Of a DNA stretch of 64,000 bases, positions 45,636 through 54,808 are shown piece by piece; position 1 is the first letter of the stretch; each line of letters begins with the position of its first letter. A program made the position numbers and the translations under genes. Source of the DNA: CAZGOM01 sp964542875 (GTDB lineage Bacteria > Planctomycetota > Phycisphaerae > Phycisphaerales > Phycisphaeraceae); the NCBI GenBank assembly GCA_964542875.1, contig CAZIWA010000005.1:22431-86430 (forward strand), read 5' to 3'. A model generated the notes under the pieces. The model did not search any database. It was not told the DNA's origin and saw only the letters and a program-made list of their open reading frames with translations.

Positions 45636-48317
45636 ATGGACCAGACAACAGGCCAGAGCAAAAACAACGCCGAGTCTAATCGCATCCGTTCCGGGCATGC
45701 CAAGCTGGAGGCTTGGAACCAGTTTGGGCCTTATCTTTCAGAACGGCAATGGTCCACGGTTCGTGAAGACTACTCGCCCGACGGCAGCGCCTGGACTTAT
45801 TTCCCGCATGACCATGCCCGCTCGCGTGCGTACCGGTGGGGCGAGGACGGCCTGGGGGGAATCTGCGATGACCATCAACGCCTCTGCTTCGCGCTGGCGC
45901 TCTGGAACGGGAAAGACCCCATCCTTAAAGAGCGGCTCTTTGGCCTCACCGGCGTTGAAGGAAATCACGCCGAGGATGTGAAAGAGGAATACTTCTACCT
46001 CGATGCCACCCCCACCAGCAGCTACCTGAAATTCCTTTACAAATACCCCCAGATCCCCTTTCCATACGAAGAACTGGTGAAGGGAAACAAAGCCCGGACC
46101 CGGCTTGAACTTGAGATGGAGCTGGTGGATACCGGCGTGTTCGACGACGGTCGATACTTCGATGTTTTTGTGGAGTACGCCAAGGCCGATCCCTTTGATA
46201 TCCGGGTCCGGATCACGATCATCAACCGCTCCAGCCAGCCCGCGCCCATTCATGTGATTCCCACGCTCTGGTTCCGCAACACCTGGTCATGGGACAAGAC
46301 GACCACTCACCCCAAGCTCTGGCTTGAGGGAGACAACGTCCATGCGGACTATGACCACGACGGCACGCCGGAGATGTACCTGAGCACTGCGGAAACCCCG
46401 GAATGGCTGTTTACCGAAAACCTCACCAACCCGGCCCGGATCTTCGGCACGCCCAACCCCGAAGGTTTTTTCAAGGACGGCTTTCATGACCGGATCGTGA
46501 ACGACAAGGTTCACGCGGTCAACAGCGCGCACCAGGGCACCAAGGCTGGCGCACATTATCAATTCATGCTTGCCGGGGGCGAGGAGCGGGTGCTGCACCT
46601 GAGGCTGTCCAAAGGCAAGCCCGGGCCGCTGACGGTTGCGCAATCGCAAGAAGTGTTCGCCGCGCGAATCAAGGAAGCCGATGACTTTTATTCAGGCCTG
46701 ATGTTCGGCGCCGGCGACCCGGAAAAGAAGATGATCCAGCGGCAGGCGTGGGCCGGAATGCTATGGTCTCGCCAGTACTACCACCTGGATGTGAACAAGT
46801 GGCTCACCGGCGACCCCGATCAACCGCCGCCGCCGCCCAACCGGGCACAGGGACGCAACAAGGAATGGGCCCACATGTACTGCGGGGACATCATCTCCAT
46901 GCCCGACAAGTGGGAGTACCCGTGGTACGCGGCGTGGGACCTGGGCTTTCATGCCGTAGCTCTGGCGGGCATCGACCCCACCATGGCCAAAGAGCAGCTC
47001 CACACGCTGATGCGCGTGTGGTACATCCATCCCAACGGCCAGCTTCCCGCGTATGAGTGGAACTTTTCCGACGTGAATCCGCCTGTGCATGCGTGGGCGT
47101 GCTGGCGGGTGTATCAAATCGACCGCGCCATGACAGGCCGCAGGGATATGGAGTTTCTCCAGCGGGCATTCCACAAGCTTCTGCTGACCTTCACCTGGTG
47201 GGTGAATCGCAAAGACCCCGAAGGCCGAAATGTCTTCCAAGGCGGTTTCCTCGGGCTGGACAACATCGGCGTGTTCGACCGGAGCGCCCCATTGCCCATG
47301 GGCGGGCACATCCATCAGGCCGATGGAACTTCCTGGGTGGCCATGTTCTGCCTCAACATGATGCGCATCGCCCTGGAGCTTTCGGCATACATGCCCGCCT
47401 ACCAGGAAATGGTGACCAAGTTCTTCCAGCACTTCCTGCTTATCGCCGGCGCGATGACCAACATCGGCGGACGCGGGATCAACCTCTGGGATGAGAACGA
47501 CGGCTTTTTCTACGATGTGCTTTCCATGCCCGACGGCAGCACGACGCCCATGAAGCTGCGCTCCATGGTGGGCCTGGCGCCGCTGTTTGCGGTCGAGGTG
47601 CTGGACCCCGAATTAATGCGCCGGGTGCCGGAGTTCGCCGAGCGTCTGGAATGGTTCAGCAAAACCTACCCCAAAAGCGCGAGCCTGGTGTCCCGGTGGT
47701 ATGAAAATGGCGTCGGCGAAACACGCCTGCTTTCGCTGCTGCGCGGGCACCGGATGAAGTGCCTGCTCAAACGCGCGCTGGATGAAACAGAATTCCTGTC
47801 CCCCTACGGCGTGCGCGCGCTTTCCCGCTATCACAAGGCCCATCCCTACGTGTTTGAGTGCCAGGATGTAAGGCATGAAGTGCATTACACGCCAGGTGAA
47901 TCCGACTCGGAACTCTTTGGCGGCAACTCCAACTGGCGCGGGCCGATCTGGTTCCCAGTGAACTATCTGCTGATCGAATCCCTGCACAAGTTCCACTACT
48001 ACTACGGCGACGACTTTAAGATCGAATGCCCCACCGGATCAGGCCGGTACATGACCTTGATCGAAGGGGCCGACGAACTTTCGCGCAGGATGATCAAGCT
48101 CTTTTTGAAGGATGACGATGGCCGCCGACCGATCCACGGCACCTCCGAACGGCATCAGTACGACCCGCACTTTAAAGACCACCTGCTGTTCCACGAATAC
48201 TTCCACGGCGACTCCGGCCGCGGCATGGGCGCAGGCCACCAGACGGGATGGACGGGGCTGATCGCAGCGCTCATCGGCGGAATCCCGCAAACCGTGACGC
48301 TGTGCACGGTGAGGTAA
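45636..48317 (+). CDS. Glycoside hydrolase family 63-like glucosidase (MGH1/Mgh-type)
   Basis: 893 residues, normal for bacterial GH63-like proteins; no signal peptide. The C-terminal two thirds form an (alpha/alpha)6 barrel with WEYPWYAAWDLGFHAVAL and NGQLPAYEWNFSDVNPPVHAWA, and the conserved ending GHQTGWTGLIAALI. Family members cleave alpha-glucosides such as mannosylglycerate/glucosylglycerate or glycoprotein glucose. ATG 45636 is selected because the sequence before it is non-family. A long terminator structure follows (48364-48407). Confidence 0.85.
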   Translation: MDQTTGQSKNNAESNRIRSGHAKLEAWNQFGPYLSERQWSTVREDYSPDGSAWTYFPHDHARSRAYRWGEDGLGGICDDHQRLCFALALWNGKDPILKERLFGLTGVEGNHAEDVKEEYFYLDATPTSSYLKFLYKYPQIPFPYEELVKGNKARTRLELEMELVDTGVFDDGRYFDVFVEYAKADPFDIRVRITIINRSSQPAPIHVIPTLWFRNTWSWDKTTTHPKLWLEGDNVHADYDHDGTPEMYLSTAETPEWLFTENLTNPARIFGTPNPEGFFKDGFHDRIVNDKVHAVNSAHQGTKAGAHYQFMLAGGEERVLHLRLSKGKPGPLTVAQSQEVFAARIKEADDFYSGLMFGAGDPEKKMIQRQAWAGMLWSRQYYHLDVNKWLTGDPDQPPPPPNRAQGRNKEWAHMYCGDIISMPDKWEYPWYAAWDLGFHAVALAGIDPTMAKEQLHTLMRVWYIHPNGQLPAYEWNFSDVNPPVHAWACWRVYQIDRAMTGRRDMEFLQRAFHKLLLTFTWWVNRKDPEGRNVFQGGFLGLDNIGVFDRSAPLPMGGHIHQADGTSWVAMFCLNMMRIALELSAYMPAYQEMVTKFFQHFLLIAGAMTNIGGRGINLWDENDGFFYDVLSMPDGSTTPMKLRSMVGLAPLFAVEVLDPELMRRVPEFAERLEWFSKTYPKSASLVSRWYENGVGETRLLSLLRGHRMKCLLKRALDETEFLSPYGVRALSRYHKAHPYVFECQDVRHEVHYTPGESDSELFGGNSNWRGPIWFPVNYLLIESLHKFHYYYGDDFKIECPTGSGRYMTLIEGADELSRRMIKLFLKDDDGRRPIHGTSERHQYDPHFKDHLLFHEYFHGDSGRGMGAGHQTGWTGLIAALIGGIPQTVTLCTVR

Positions 48318-48363
48318 GAATAGTAGATGTCTGATGTGAGATGTCAGATGTGACGGATAAGAC

Positions 48364-48407
48364 AAGACCCAGAACACGCGGGCGCGGATCCTGGGTCTTA
48401 TTGTTTT
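48364..48407. terminator. Terminator nested in a 17-bp perfect inverted repeat
   Basis: Inner stem AAGACCCAG / CTGGGTCTT is followed by ATTGTTTT. Outer arms TGTCTGATGTGAGATGT (48328-48344) and its exact complement (48414-48430) flank it between convergent genes, giving a stem-loop of about 100 nt. Confidence 0.7.
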
Positions 48408-48457
48408 CCTGAAACATCTCACATCAGACACCTACCATCTGACATCCCCACATCCCC

Positions 48458-49465
48458 TCACGCCTGCGGAGTCTTCTGGGTCTTGAGCCGTTCGTGAAGG
48501 GCGTCGCGGACGCCTTTAAATTCCTCGGCCATCTTGGAGTTGGGGAACTCTTTGATAATCTCTTCGCCCACGGCGATGGCCTGTGCCCAGTCTTTGTCGT
48601 CCAACGCCAGCTTGAATTGCACGCCCAGGTTCTTGCGCTTCTTGCCGAACACGGCACGTGCGGTTTCGCGGAAAGGCTCGGCTTCCTCAGGGGTGAGGTA
48701 CTTGTCGAGTTCCTTGAGCAACTGTTCAGCCCGGGTCACATCGTCGCGTTCAGCAGCCTGCAGGAATTCTTTCTCCAACATGGTCTTGTGCTGCTCTTTG
48801 CGTTCCTTGATGTAGCTGGGCAGGTGCTTGCAGCGCGAGTGTTCCGGGAAGGTGCGGCGGAGCCGGTTTGCCAGCGTGGAGATTTTGTCCCAGTCCGCAG
48901 CGGCGATGGCACGGTCGATTTCTTCCATGCCCTTTTGCACTTCGCGCTCCACGACGGCGTCGCGGGCATCGATGATTTCTTCGCGGAAGTGATCGGCCTC
49001 GGCCTTGTAGCCGTAGGTGTTTTCCATTTCCTGCACGAGGGCCAAAGCGGCATCGAACTTACCGACGTTGATGTCGTCGCTGATGGCTTTACGCAGGGCT
49101 TCGAGGTCTTTTTCACGGTAGGCGATGCGCTTGGCGGCGTCAGAAATGATGAGCCGCTCGCTGATGGTGCGCAGGAGCGGAACAGCCTCGGCCAGATCGC
49201 CCTGGGCACCGGACCCCGAAGGCGGCGCGGCCTGGCTGATGGCGACCTGCATGGCCCCGCGGAGGCCCACCAGCACGGATCCAAACGCGAAGGTGGCGCC
49301 GATGCAAGTGGTGAACAGCCCACCGATAAGGCTCAGCTCGGTCTTGGCGCGCATAACCACAAGAACACCCATCCCGCAGATGATGGCTGCGGCCAGGAAG
49401 ATCGGGATGGCCGCGTACACAAGCTTTTCGCCCACCGACTTGGTGTTCTCGGAGGTGTCTGTCAT
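48458..49465 (-). CDS. Membrane-anchored helical repeat protein of unknown function
   Basis: 335 residues: two membrane helices near the N-terminus (about 18-65) then a long, mostly helical, charged region with TPR-like helical hairpins (e.g. NVGKFDAALALVQEMENTYG, AQAIAVGEEIIKEFPNS). ATG 49465 is preferred over a TTG two codons earlier. The domain may hold a scaffold or membrane-associated sensor. Convergent with the GH63-like gene. Confidence 0.75.
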   Translation of the reverse strand: MTDTSENTKSVGEKLVYAAIPIFLAAAIICGMGVLVVMRAKTELSLIGGLFTTCIGATFAFGSVLVGLRGAMQVAISQAAPPSGSGAQGDLAEAVPLLRTISERLIISDAAKRIAYREKDLEALRKAISDDINVGKFDAALALVQEMENTYGYKAEADHFREEIIDARDAVVEREVQKGMEEIDRAIAAADWDKISTLANRLRRTFPEHSRCKHLPSYIKERKEQHKTMLEKEFLQAAERDDVTRAEQLLKELDKYLTPEEAEPFRETARAVFGKKRKNLGVQFKLALDDKDWAQAIAVGEEIIKEFPNSKMAEEFKGVRDALHERLKTQKTPQA

Positions 49466-49655
49466 GGTCAAGCCCTTTTGGATTGGGAGGGAGGAAGGAG
49501 GGATGTATCAACTCAACCTAACCCGAACAGAACACCAGGAAGCGTAAACGTCTCGGTCTTGCCCCAGGTGCAATCAGGATGTCGCCGTTAGCCGGCTCTT
49601 CCTGATTCGGATCATATCAAAGCGTTCAAAAGTGTGAAGTGGTTTTCCACCGTCT

Positions 49656-50045
49656 TTAGCTCCCGGGTGTGGGTTGGCATTCGCCGTTGCCGCAGTCGAA
49701 CTTGACCGGGACGAGGCAGACGAACTTCAAAGGCCCGCCGGACAGGTTATGGAATTGGTGCAATTGGTTCGCAGGTATCAACAGCGCATCGCCGGCTTTG
49801 ATGGGTTTATCCCCTGAGCCGTCCTGCGAGGTGTGCAGCACACCCGCACCCTCCACAATGAGGACTTCATGTTCATAATTGTGCTGGTGAAGCGGGGTGT
49901 GCCCCGAAGGCTGCACGGTGAACTGGCGCATGGCGAAGGTCGGCGCGCCATCGGCCCGGCCCACCAGCAGCTTCATGGTGACGCCGACGGCTCCGGGCAT
50001 GGTCATGGTCTGGCTCGGGGCGGATTCAGATTCACGGATCAGCAT
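49656..50045 (-). CDS. Cupin-domain protein
   Basis: 129 residues, single cupin fold. Cupin motif 1 (GHTPLHQHNYEHEVLIVEG, two His and Glu, then a later His) and motif 2 (GDALLIPANQLHQFHN) are present, so a metal site is likely. Start ATG 50045 has GAGGG seven bases upstream. Divergent from the flippase-like gene by 88 bp. Substrate unknown. Confidence 0.84.
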   Translation of the reverse strand: MLIRESESAPSQTMTMPGAVGVTMKLLVGRADGAPTFAMRQFTVQPSGHTPLHQHNYEHEVLIVEGAGVLHTSQDGSGDKPIKAGDALLIPANQLHQFHNLSGGPLKFVCLVPVKFDCGNGECQPTPGS

Positions 50046-50133
50046 GGCGAAACCCTCACTTAATGTGCATTGGCCGGCATGGCGGCCAGCTTGTTTCATG
50101 GCGCTTGGGGCGCTGCTCAAGTATAGTCCCGCA

Positions 50134-51069
50134 ATGCCCGGCGATGAGCAAGAACCCTCCCCCCCTGCCAGCCCCTGGCGGCTTTTCATCCGCAAAGCGA
50201 CCCCGGCGCTGAAGCTGCTGGGCCTCGTGCTGTTCGCCATGGCCATATGGCGCGCCGCTGTCGGCGTGGAATGGACTGACGTTTTCAAGCAAAACCCCCT
50301 CTGGCTGCTGGGCATCATCGGCGCCATCCTGTTGAACTTCGCCCTCAGCACGCTGCTGATCTACCGGATCACCCTCACCTTCAAACCCCAGCCCGTCATC
50401 ACTTACTTTGAAATGGTCCGCCTGATTCTCGCTTCCAGCCTGTTGAACTACGCCGGGTATGTGGTCCCGGTGGGCATGGTCTTCCGGGCCGGGTATCTGA
50501 AAACCGCACATAACGTACCCCTGACGGCATCGGCCAAAACAGCGGTGCTGATGCTGGCGCTGACGGCGCTGGTGGCCCTTGGCATCGTTTCCACATTGGT
50601 TTTGCCAGGCCAGATGGGCATGATCCTGGCGCTGATGGGCTGGGGCGCATGCGCGATGACGATCCAGCGCGTGTGGGCCCGCTTTGCCCCCGACCCCGCG
50701 GCCGGCAGGCCTTGGACGTGGGTTTCCATCCGGATCGCCGAGCTCTTGACCCAAGGCCTGAGGGTGTGGCTGTCGTTTAAGGCTGTCGGTGCGCAAATCA
50801 CCCCGGAGCAAGCCGTGGTGATCGGCGCGGTGACGGTGCTGGTGGGGCTGGCTTCGGGCATGCCTTCGGGGCTGGGTGTCAGGGAGTGGGCCATGGGCCT
50901 CTCCGGTGCGTGGCTGCAGGTGGCCGCCGGGCCGGTGGGCCTGGCCGCGGCCCTGGTGGACAGGGCCTGCGAAGTTGTGATCTACCTGGCTTTCGGCGGC
51001 CCCGCGCTGGCGGGCCTCAAACGTAAAAATATCCCTCAAAACAGCGAGCCAAACGATCTTCCTCGCTGA
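50134..51069 (+). CDS. Flippase-like/lysylphosphatidylglycerol synthase TM-region (UPF0104) family protein
   Basis: 311 residues with about eight hydrophobic segments. Motifs: 'SLLNYAGYVVPVGMVFRAGYLK' and 'GVREWAMGL', typical of the UPF0104/aglD-like lipid-flipping and synthase membrane domain. ATG 50134 is chosen; the open frame upstream overlaps the opposite cupin gene and reads as non-family. Its role in envelope lipid or glycan biosynthesis is an inference. Divergent from the cupin gene. Confidence 0.75.
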   Translation: MPGDEQEPSPPASPWRLFIRKATPALKLLGLVLFAMAIWRAAVGVEWTDVFKQNPLWLLGIIGAILLNFALSTLLIYRITLTFKPQPVITYFEMVRLILASSLLNYAGYVVPVGMVFRAGYLKTAHNVPLTASAKTAVLMLALTALVALGIVSTLVLPGQMGMILALMGWGACAMTIQRVWARFAPDPAAGRPWTWVSIRIAELLTQGLRVWLSFKAVGAQITPEQAVVIGAVTVLVGLASGMPSGLGVREWAMGLSGAWLQVAAGPVGLAAALVDRACEVVIYLAFGGPALAGLKRKNIPQNSEPNDLPR

Positions 51070-51202
51070 ACTCTCCACTTTCGTGTGAAGCCGAGATTGT
51101 CAGCAGTAAAGAGATATCAGTAAACTATCTCGTCCCTTTGTGCATCCCTTAGTGCTTTCTGTCTCCCCTTTTTCATGATTTTTCAACAAGGAAAGTCCCC
51201 CC

Positions 51203-52252
51203 ATGTCCACGAATCCCGTCCGTTACGCAGTTGTCGGTCTTGGCCGCGCCGGCTGGAACATCCACGTCGAACAGCTCCGTCCCCGGACTGACGCGAAAAT
51301 CGTCGCCGTCGTCGACCCCATGGAAGAACGCCGCAACCAGGCCATCACCGAATTTGGCTGCAAGGGTTACACCTCGCTGGATGAAATGCTCAAGCAGGCT
51401 GACGTTGAAGTGGTCGTCGTTGCGACCCCCAGCGTTTGCCACGGGCCTGACACCAAGAAGGCTTTCGCTGCCGGCAAGCACGTGGTGGTGGAAAAGCCCA
51501 TGGCCATGAGCATCACCGAAGCCGACTCCATGATCCAGGCCGCCAGCACCGCCGGCAAGAAGCTGTTTGTGCACCAGAACTACCGGTTTTTCGGCAACTT
51601 CAACCACATGAAAGCGGTTGTGGAATCCGGCATCATCGGCAAGGTCTACCACATCCGTAACTACAGCGCCAACTTTGCCCGTCGCAACGACTGGCAGACC
51701 CTCAACAAGAACGGCGGCGGCGTGCTCAACAACACCTGCCCCCACAATATCGACCAGGCCCTCCAGCTCCTGGGCTCCCCGGTTCTCCAGGTCATGGGCG
51801 ACCTGCGCCAGATCGCCAGCGCCGGTGACGTGGAAGACCATGTCAAGGCCTTCATGCGCTGCGAAAACGGCGCCACCCTCGACCTGGAAGTGACCAGCGC
51901 GCAGAACATCGCCGCGACGCTCCCGACCTGGATCATCGCCGGCACGCACGGCACCTACACCAGCAACGGCAAAGAAGCCACCATCCGCTGGTACGACCCC
52001 AAGGCCGCGCCGGCCCTCACCGTCCAGGAAGGCGCCGCGACCGACCGTAAATACGGCAACGACGACAAGCTCCCCTGGCAGGAAAAGACCGAACCGGCCG
52101 TCGGCCCCAATGTCGGTAACTTCTACGACAACGTCTACGGCGTCGTCCGTGACGGCAAGGCCCAGGCCATTACTCCCGAATCCGTGAAGGAAGTCATCCG
52201 CGTGATCGCCCTGATCCGCCAGGGAACCAAGTTCCCCGGCCAGCAGGCCTGA
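51203..52252 (+). CDS. Gfo/Idh/MocA family oxidoreductase
   Basis: 349 residues: N-terminal Rossmann fold with AVVGLGRAGWNIHVEQ for NAD(P) binding and VEKPMAMS for the substrate/cofactor lysine, then the C-terminal alpha/beta sugar domain. GGGVLNNTCPHNIDQA holds the conserved residues of the substrate pocket. Start ATG 51203 has AAGGAAAG eight to ten bases upstream. Acts on sugars or cyclitols in most members. Followed by a GC-rich hairpin (52286-52313). Confidence 0.88.
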   Translation: MSTNPVRYAVVGLGRAGWNIHVEQLRPRTDAKIVAVVDPMEERRNQAITEFGCKGYTSLDEMLKQADVEVVVVATPSVCHGPDTKKAFAAGKHVVVEKPMAMSITEADSMIQAASTAGKKLFVHQNYRFFGNFNHMKAVVESGIIGKVYHIRNYSANFARRNDWQTLNKNGGGVLNNTCPHNIDQALQLLGSPVLQVMGDLRQIASAGDVEDHVKAFMRCENGATLDLEVTSAQNIAATLPTWIIAGTHGTYTSNGKEATIRWYDPKAAPALTVQEGAATDRKYGNDDKLPWQEKTEPAVGPNVGNFYDNVYGVVRDGKAQAITPESVKEVIRVIALIRQGTKFPGQQA

Positions 52253-52285
52253 TCCTCCCCTTCAGGACATCGATTGATTGATGCC

Positions 52286-52313
52286 CAGCGCGTCCCGGAT
52301 TCCGGGGCGCGCT
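52286..52313 (+). terminator. Terminator-like hairpin after the Gfo/Idh/MocA gene
   Basis: CAGCGCGTCCC and its near complement GGGGCGCGCTG form a GC-rich stem with one wobble pair, 33 bp after the stop; the T run is short (TCATTTG). Confidence 0.55.
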
Positions 52314-52443
52314 GTCATTTGATCAAGACTCAAGCAATATCCGGCACTTCAAGGAACCTTGCTCACTGATATGATGTCCAATTGTGCAGGCCCGGCTGGC
52401 GTTGCGCCGGAACAATCCTTTGTCTGAGTCAAAAGGTGGGGTA

Positions 52444-53415
52444 ATGGCGTTTTTGCTGCAAGTCGACATCTTCAATGGACCAGGGCAGGTCACGCGCGAG
52501 ACATTCACTCAAGACGCCATCATCTTCGGACGCGATGTCGCGGCGCAGATCGTGATTGTCGAAAAAACGGCCTCCCGCAAGCACGGCGAGCTCAAAGTGC
52601 TCGACGGCCGGTGGGTGCTGGTCAACCACAGCGCCAACGGCACGCACGTCAACGGCAAGGAAGTCTCTTCCAAGCCTGTCCCCATCAAGGAAAAAGACCG
52701 GGTCTCCATCGGCGGCACCGTGGTGTTTGAAGTCGTCAAAGCCGCCGTAGGCGACGGCGCAGACGCGTCCGACACGCAGACCTCGGCCGCCAACTCCGAT
52801 AACCGCCCTAAGCCCAAAGACCCCGAAACCGCAGCCCGGGAAGCCGCAAAAAACAAGCAACGCCGAATCCTCATGTTCGCCGGGATTTACGCCTTTGGCC
52901 TCCTCGCCCTTGTGATCTTCTTCGCCACCTTGGGCGGCGGCGGCACCACCAAGGGCAGCCTCATCTACCCCAAGGAATTCACCACCGACGAAATCGCAAA
53001 AGCCATCAGCGAGCCCTACAAGCTCCCCGTGACCCCGGATTCGCGCATCGGCAAGGAACAGCTTGAACGGGCCAGCGAAAAATACGAACAACTGGAAAAC
53101 CTCAGCACCAAGGCCGTTTACGAAACCTACCGGCTCTACAAGGTTTCCCTGGCCAACTTCGCCACCCCGGAGTTCGAACGCGCGCAGGACAAACTCCGGT
53201 TCGACCACGTGCAGAAAAAGCTCACCAAACTGGTGGATGAACGCTACCGCGCCGCTTATGAAAAGATGAAAGCCGGGCAGTTCGTCAGCGCCGACGACAA
53301 TGCCGCGCTGATCGCAAACTACCTCTTCCCCGAGCCAAGCACGGAGTTCCATAAAAACGTCAATGAGATCCGCAGGCTCTGCGCCAAGCAGATCAAGGAA
53401 CGAAACCTGCGCTGA
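52444..53415 (+). CDS. FHA-domain protein with transmembrane anchor
   Basis: 323 residues; ATG 52444 with GGTGGGG four bases upstream. The FHA core has IIFGRD, the phosphothreonine-binding SRKHGEL and NGTHVNGK motifs, at about residues 25-100. A disordered linker, then a membrane helix (about 142-165, FAGIYAFGLLALVIFF), then a helical, charged C-terminus of about 150 residues. FHA domains bind phosphothreonine peptides, so a Ser/Thr-kinase partner may exist elsewhere. Convergent with the lipoprotein pair through a shared terminator. Confidence 0.86.
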   Translation: MAFLLQVDIFNGPGQVTRETFTQDAIIFGRDVAAQIVIVEKTASRKHGELKVLDGRWVLVNHSANGTHVNGKEVSSKPVPIKEKDRVSIGGTVVFEVVKAAVGDGADASDTQTSAANSDNRPKPKDPETAAREAAKNKQRRILMFAGIYAFGLLALVIFFATLGGGGTTKGSLIYPKEFTTDEIAKAISEPYKLPVTPDSRIGKEQLERASEKYEQLENLSTKAVYETYRLYKVSLANFATPEFERAQDKLRFDHVQKKLTKLVDERYRAAYEKMKAGQFVSADDNAALIANYLFPEPSTEFHKNVNEIRRLCAKQIKERNLR

Positions 53416-53434
53416 TGGCTCTTCAAATCAAAAC

Positions 53435-53473
53435 CAATGAAAACGGCCCGGATCATCCGGGCCGTTTTCATTG
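53435..53473. terminator. Bidirectional terminator
   Basis: An 18-bp perfect stem (CAATGAAAACGGCCCGGA and its complement) with a TCA loop between two convergent genes; T-rich on both sides. Confidence 0.9.
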
Positions 53474-53497
53474 AGTAACGCTGGTGTTGCAAAAGCA

Positions 53498-53983
53498 TTA
53501 GAAGTCGAAGAACTTGCTCTTTTCAAACACCCGGTAGGACTTGGTCTGCACGTCTTTGAGGTACAGGTAGCCGTCCTGGAAGTGGGCTTGATAAACATAA
53601 TCCGAAGCGCCGCCGGTGTAGCGGATCCGGAGCTTGTCGCCGTCGATCTTATAGGTGCCTTCGGTATAGCCGCCTGTCTTATCGAATTTGATCACGCCCT
53701 TGGGTTCAAATTTCCAGCCCGAGCCGAACATGTCCTTGAAGATGTTGGAGCCGATCGCTCCCGCGCCGCCTTGGCCGTTTTCCAGGTCCGTCCGTTCGCC
53801 GTCCAGATCCCATTTACCCAGAATCTGTTCTTCGGTAAGCGGAGTGCCTGGGGTGGTGGTGAGCTTGCTGCCCTTGTTGTCGTCGATGTCGGCATCGATG
53901 CCGTTGCTGGAGCAGCCGGCCATGAGGCCCGCGCCGATCACCGCGAGGCTGCCGACGATCAAAAACGTATTGCGAAACTGCAT
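53498..53983 (-). CDS. Lipoprotein, lipocalin-like repeat family (copy 2)
   Basis: 161 residues; ATG 53983 with GGAG nine bases upstream; lipobox MAGC (Cys about residue 25). Mature part starts with acidic low-complexity, then LGKWDLDGERTDLENG, GSGWKFEPKGVIKFDKTGGY and QDGYLYLKDVQTKSYRVFEKSKFF. It shares this order, including the final FEKxKFF, with 54087-54542; the two appear to be a recent tandem duplication. Fold unknown, probably a small beta-barrel or lipocalin-like. Function unknown. Confidence 0.78.
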   Translation of the reverse strand: MQFRNTFLIVGSLAVIGAGLMAGCSSNGIDADIDDNKGSKLTTTPGTPLTEEQILGKWDLDGERTDLENGQGGAGAIGSNIFKDMFGSGWKFEPKGVIKFDKTGGYTEGTYKIDGDKLRIRYTGGASDYVYQAHFQDGYLYLKDVQTKSYRVFEKSKFFDF

Positions 53984-54086
53984 TTTGGAATCTCCGTATA
54001 GGGTGATGAAAGCCATCGGGCCGTTTTCAGGCAAGGCCCGTGGGCATATCGCCGACTTTCCTTAATCGACATTGCCCAGTGCTGAA

Positions 54087-54542
54087 TCATAGCCCAAAGA
54101 ACTTGTCTTTCTCGAACACCTTGTATTTGCCCTGGGCGTTCTTCATATAGAGGTATCCATCACGGAAAGAGGCCTCAAACGTCTGGTCGGGGTGCTTGGG
54201 GTCCTTGATGGTCACCTTGTTGCCGGAGATGACGTAGCTGCCCGTGCGCGTGCCGGGGGTGGCATCGATCTTCAGCACGCCGCCCGCTTCGAATTTCCAG
54301 CCGGAGCTCAGCACGTCTTTGGCCACGTCGGACGCGATCGCAGTGACCCCGCCGTCGCCGTTGGCGGTGTTGGTCCGCTCACCGTCGATGTCCCACTTGC
54401 CCAGCAGCATTTCCTGGGTGACGGCCTGGCCGGTGGTGGTGGTAAGGGCGCTGCCGTCGTTGTCTTTGATGCCGCTGCAGCCAGGCAGGGTTGCCGCGCC
54501 TGCAATAAGAACGATGCCCGTCAGAATGATCTGTGACCTCAT
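54087..54542 (-). CDS. Lipoprotein, lipocalin-like repeat family (copy 1)
   Basis: 151 residues; ATG 54542 with AAAGGCGG seven bases upstream; lipobox LPGC (Cys about residue 22). Aligns along its whole length with 53498-53983: LTTTTGQAVTQEMLLGKWD, GSGWKFEAGGVLKI-like strand, DGYLYMKNAQGKYKVFEKDKFF. The spacing of about 100 bp to copy 2 and same strand suggest tandem duplication. Predicted lipid-anchored outside the cytoplasm. Confidence 0.78.
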   Translation of the reverse strand: MRSQIILTGIVLIAGAATLPGCSGIKDNDGSALTTTTGQAVTQEMLLGKWDIDGERTNTANGDGGVTAIASDVAKDVLSSGWKFEAGGVLKIDATPGTRTGSYVISGNKVTIKDPKHPDQTFEASFRDGYLYMKNAQGKYKVFEKDKFFGL

Positions 54543-54808
54543 GAGTGCCGCCTTTCGATTGAATTGGGAAATTTCAAGAACCATGGGACGCAAGCATACC
54601 CCACCCCGTTTCTGGCGTGTCGTCAGGCATAAGCCGGCGGGGGAAATCCCCGGGCGTCGCTTCTTATATTGTCTTTATCCCGGAGGAATGATGGCGCGTA
54701 TTTTTTGGGCCCCATCGGAGCATAAGCCCATAGCCGTGGGTCAGCGAGCCTTCGAGTGCAGCCCACGGTAAGCAGTTGGTTTTGAACAACTCTATTTTCA
54801 GGCCTAAC

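Noticed and set aside
48328..48430. Possible CRISPR or direct-repeat array
   Set aside because: Arms are a single inverted pair around a terminator; no regularly spaced repeat-spacer units.
54688..54771. Tiny frame after a GGAGG-like site (MARIFWAPSE...)
   Set aside because: Only about 26 codons, no family, and spacing from GGAGG to ATG is poor.
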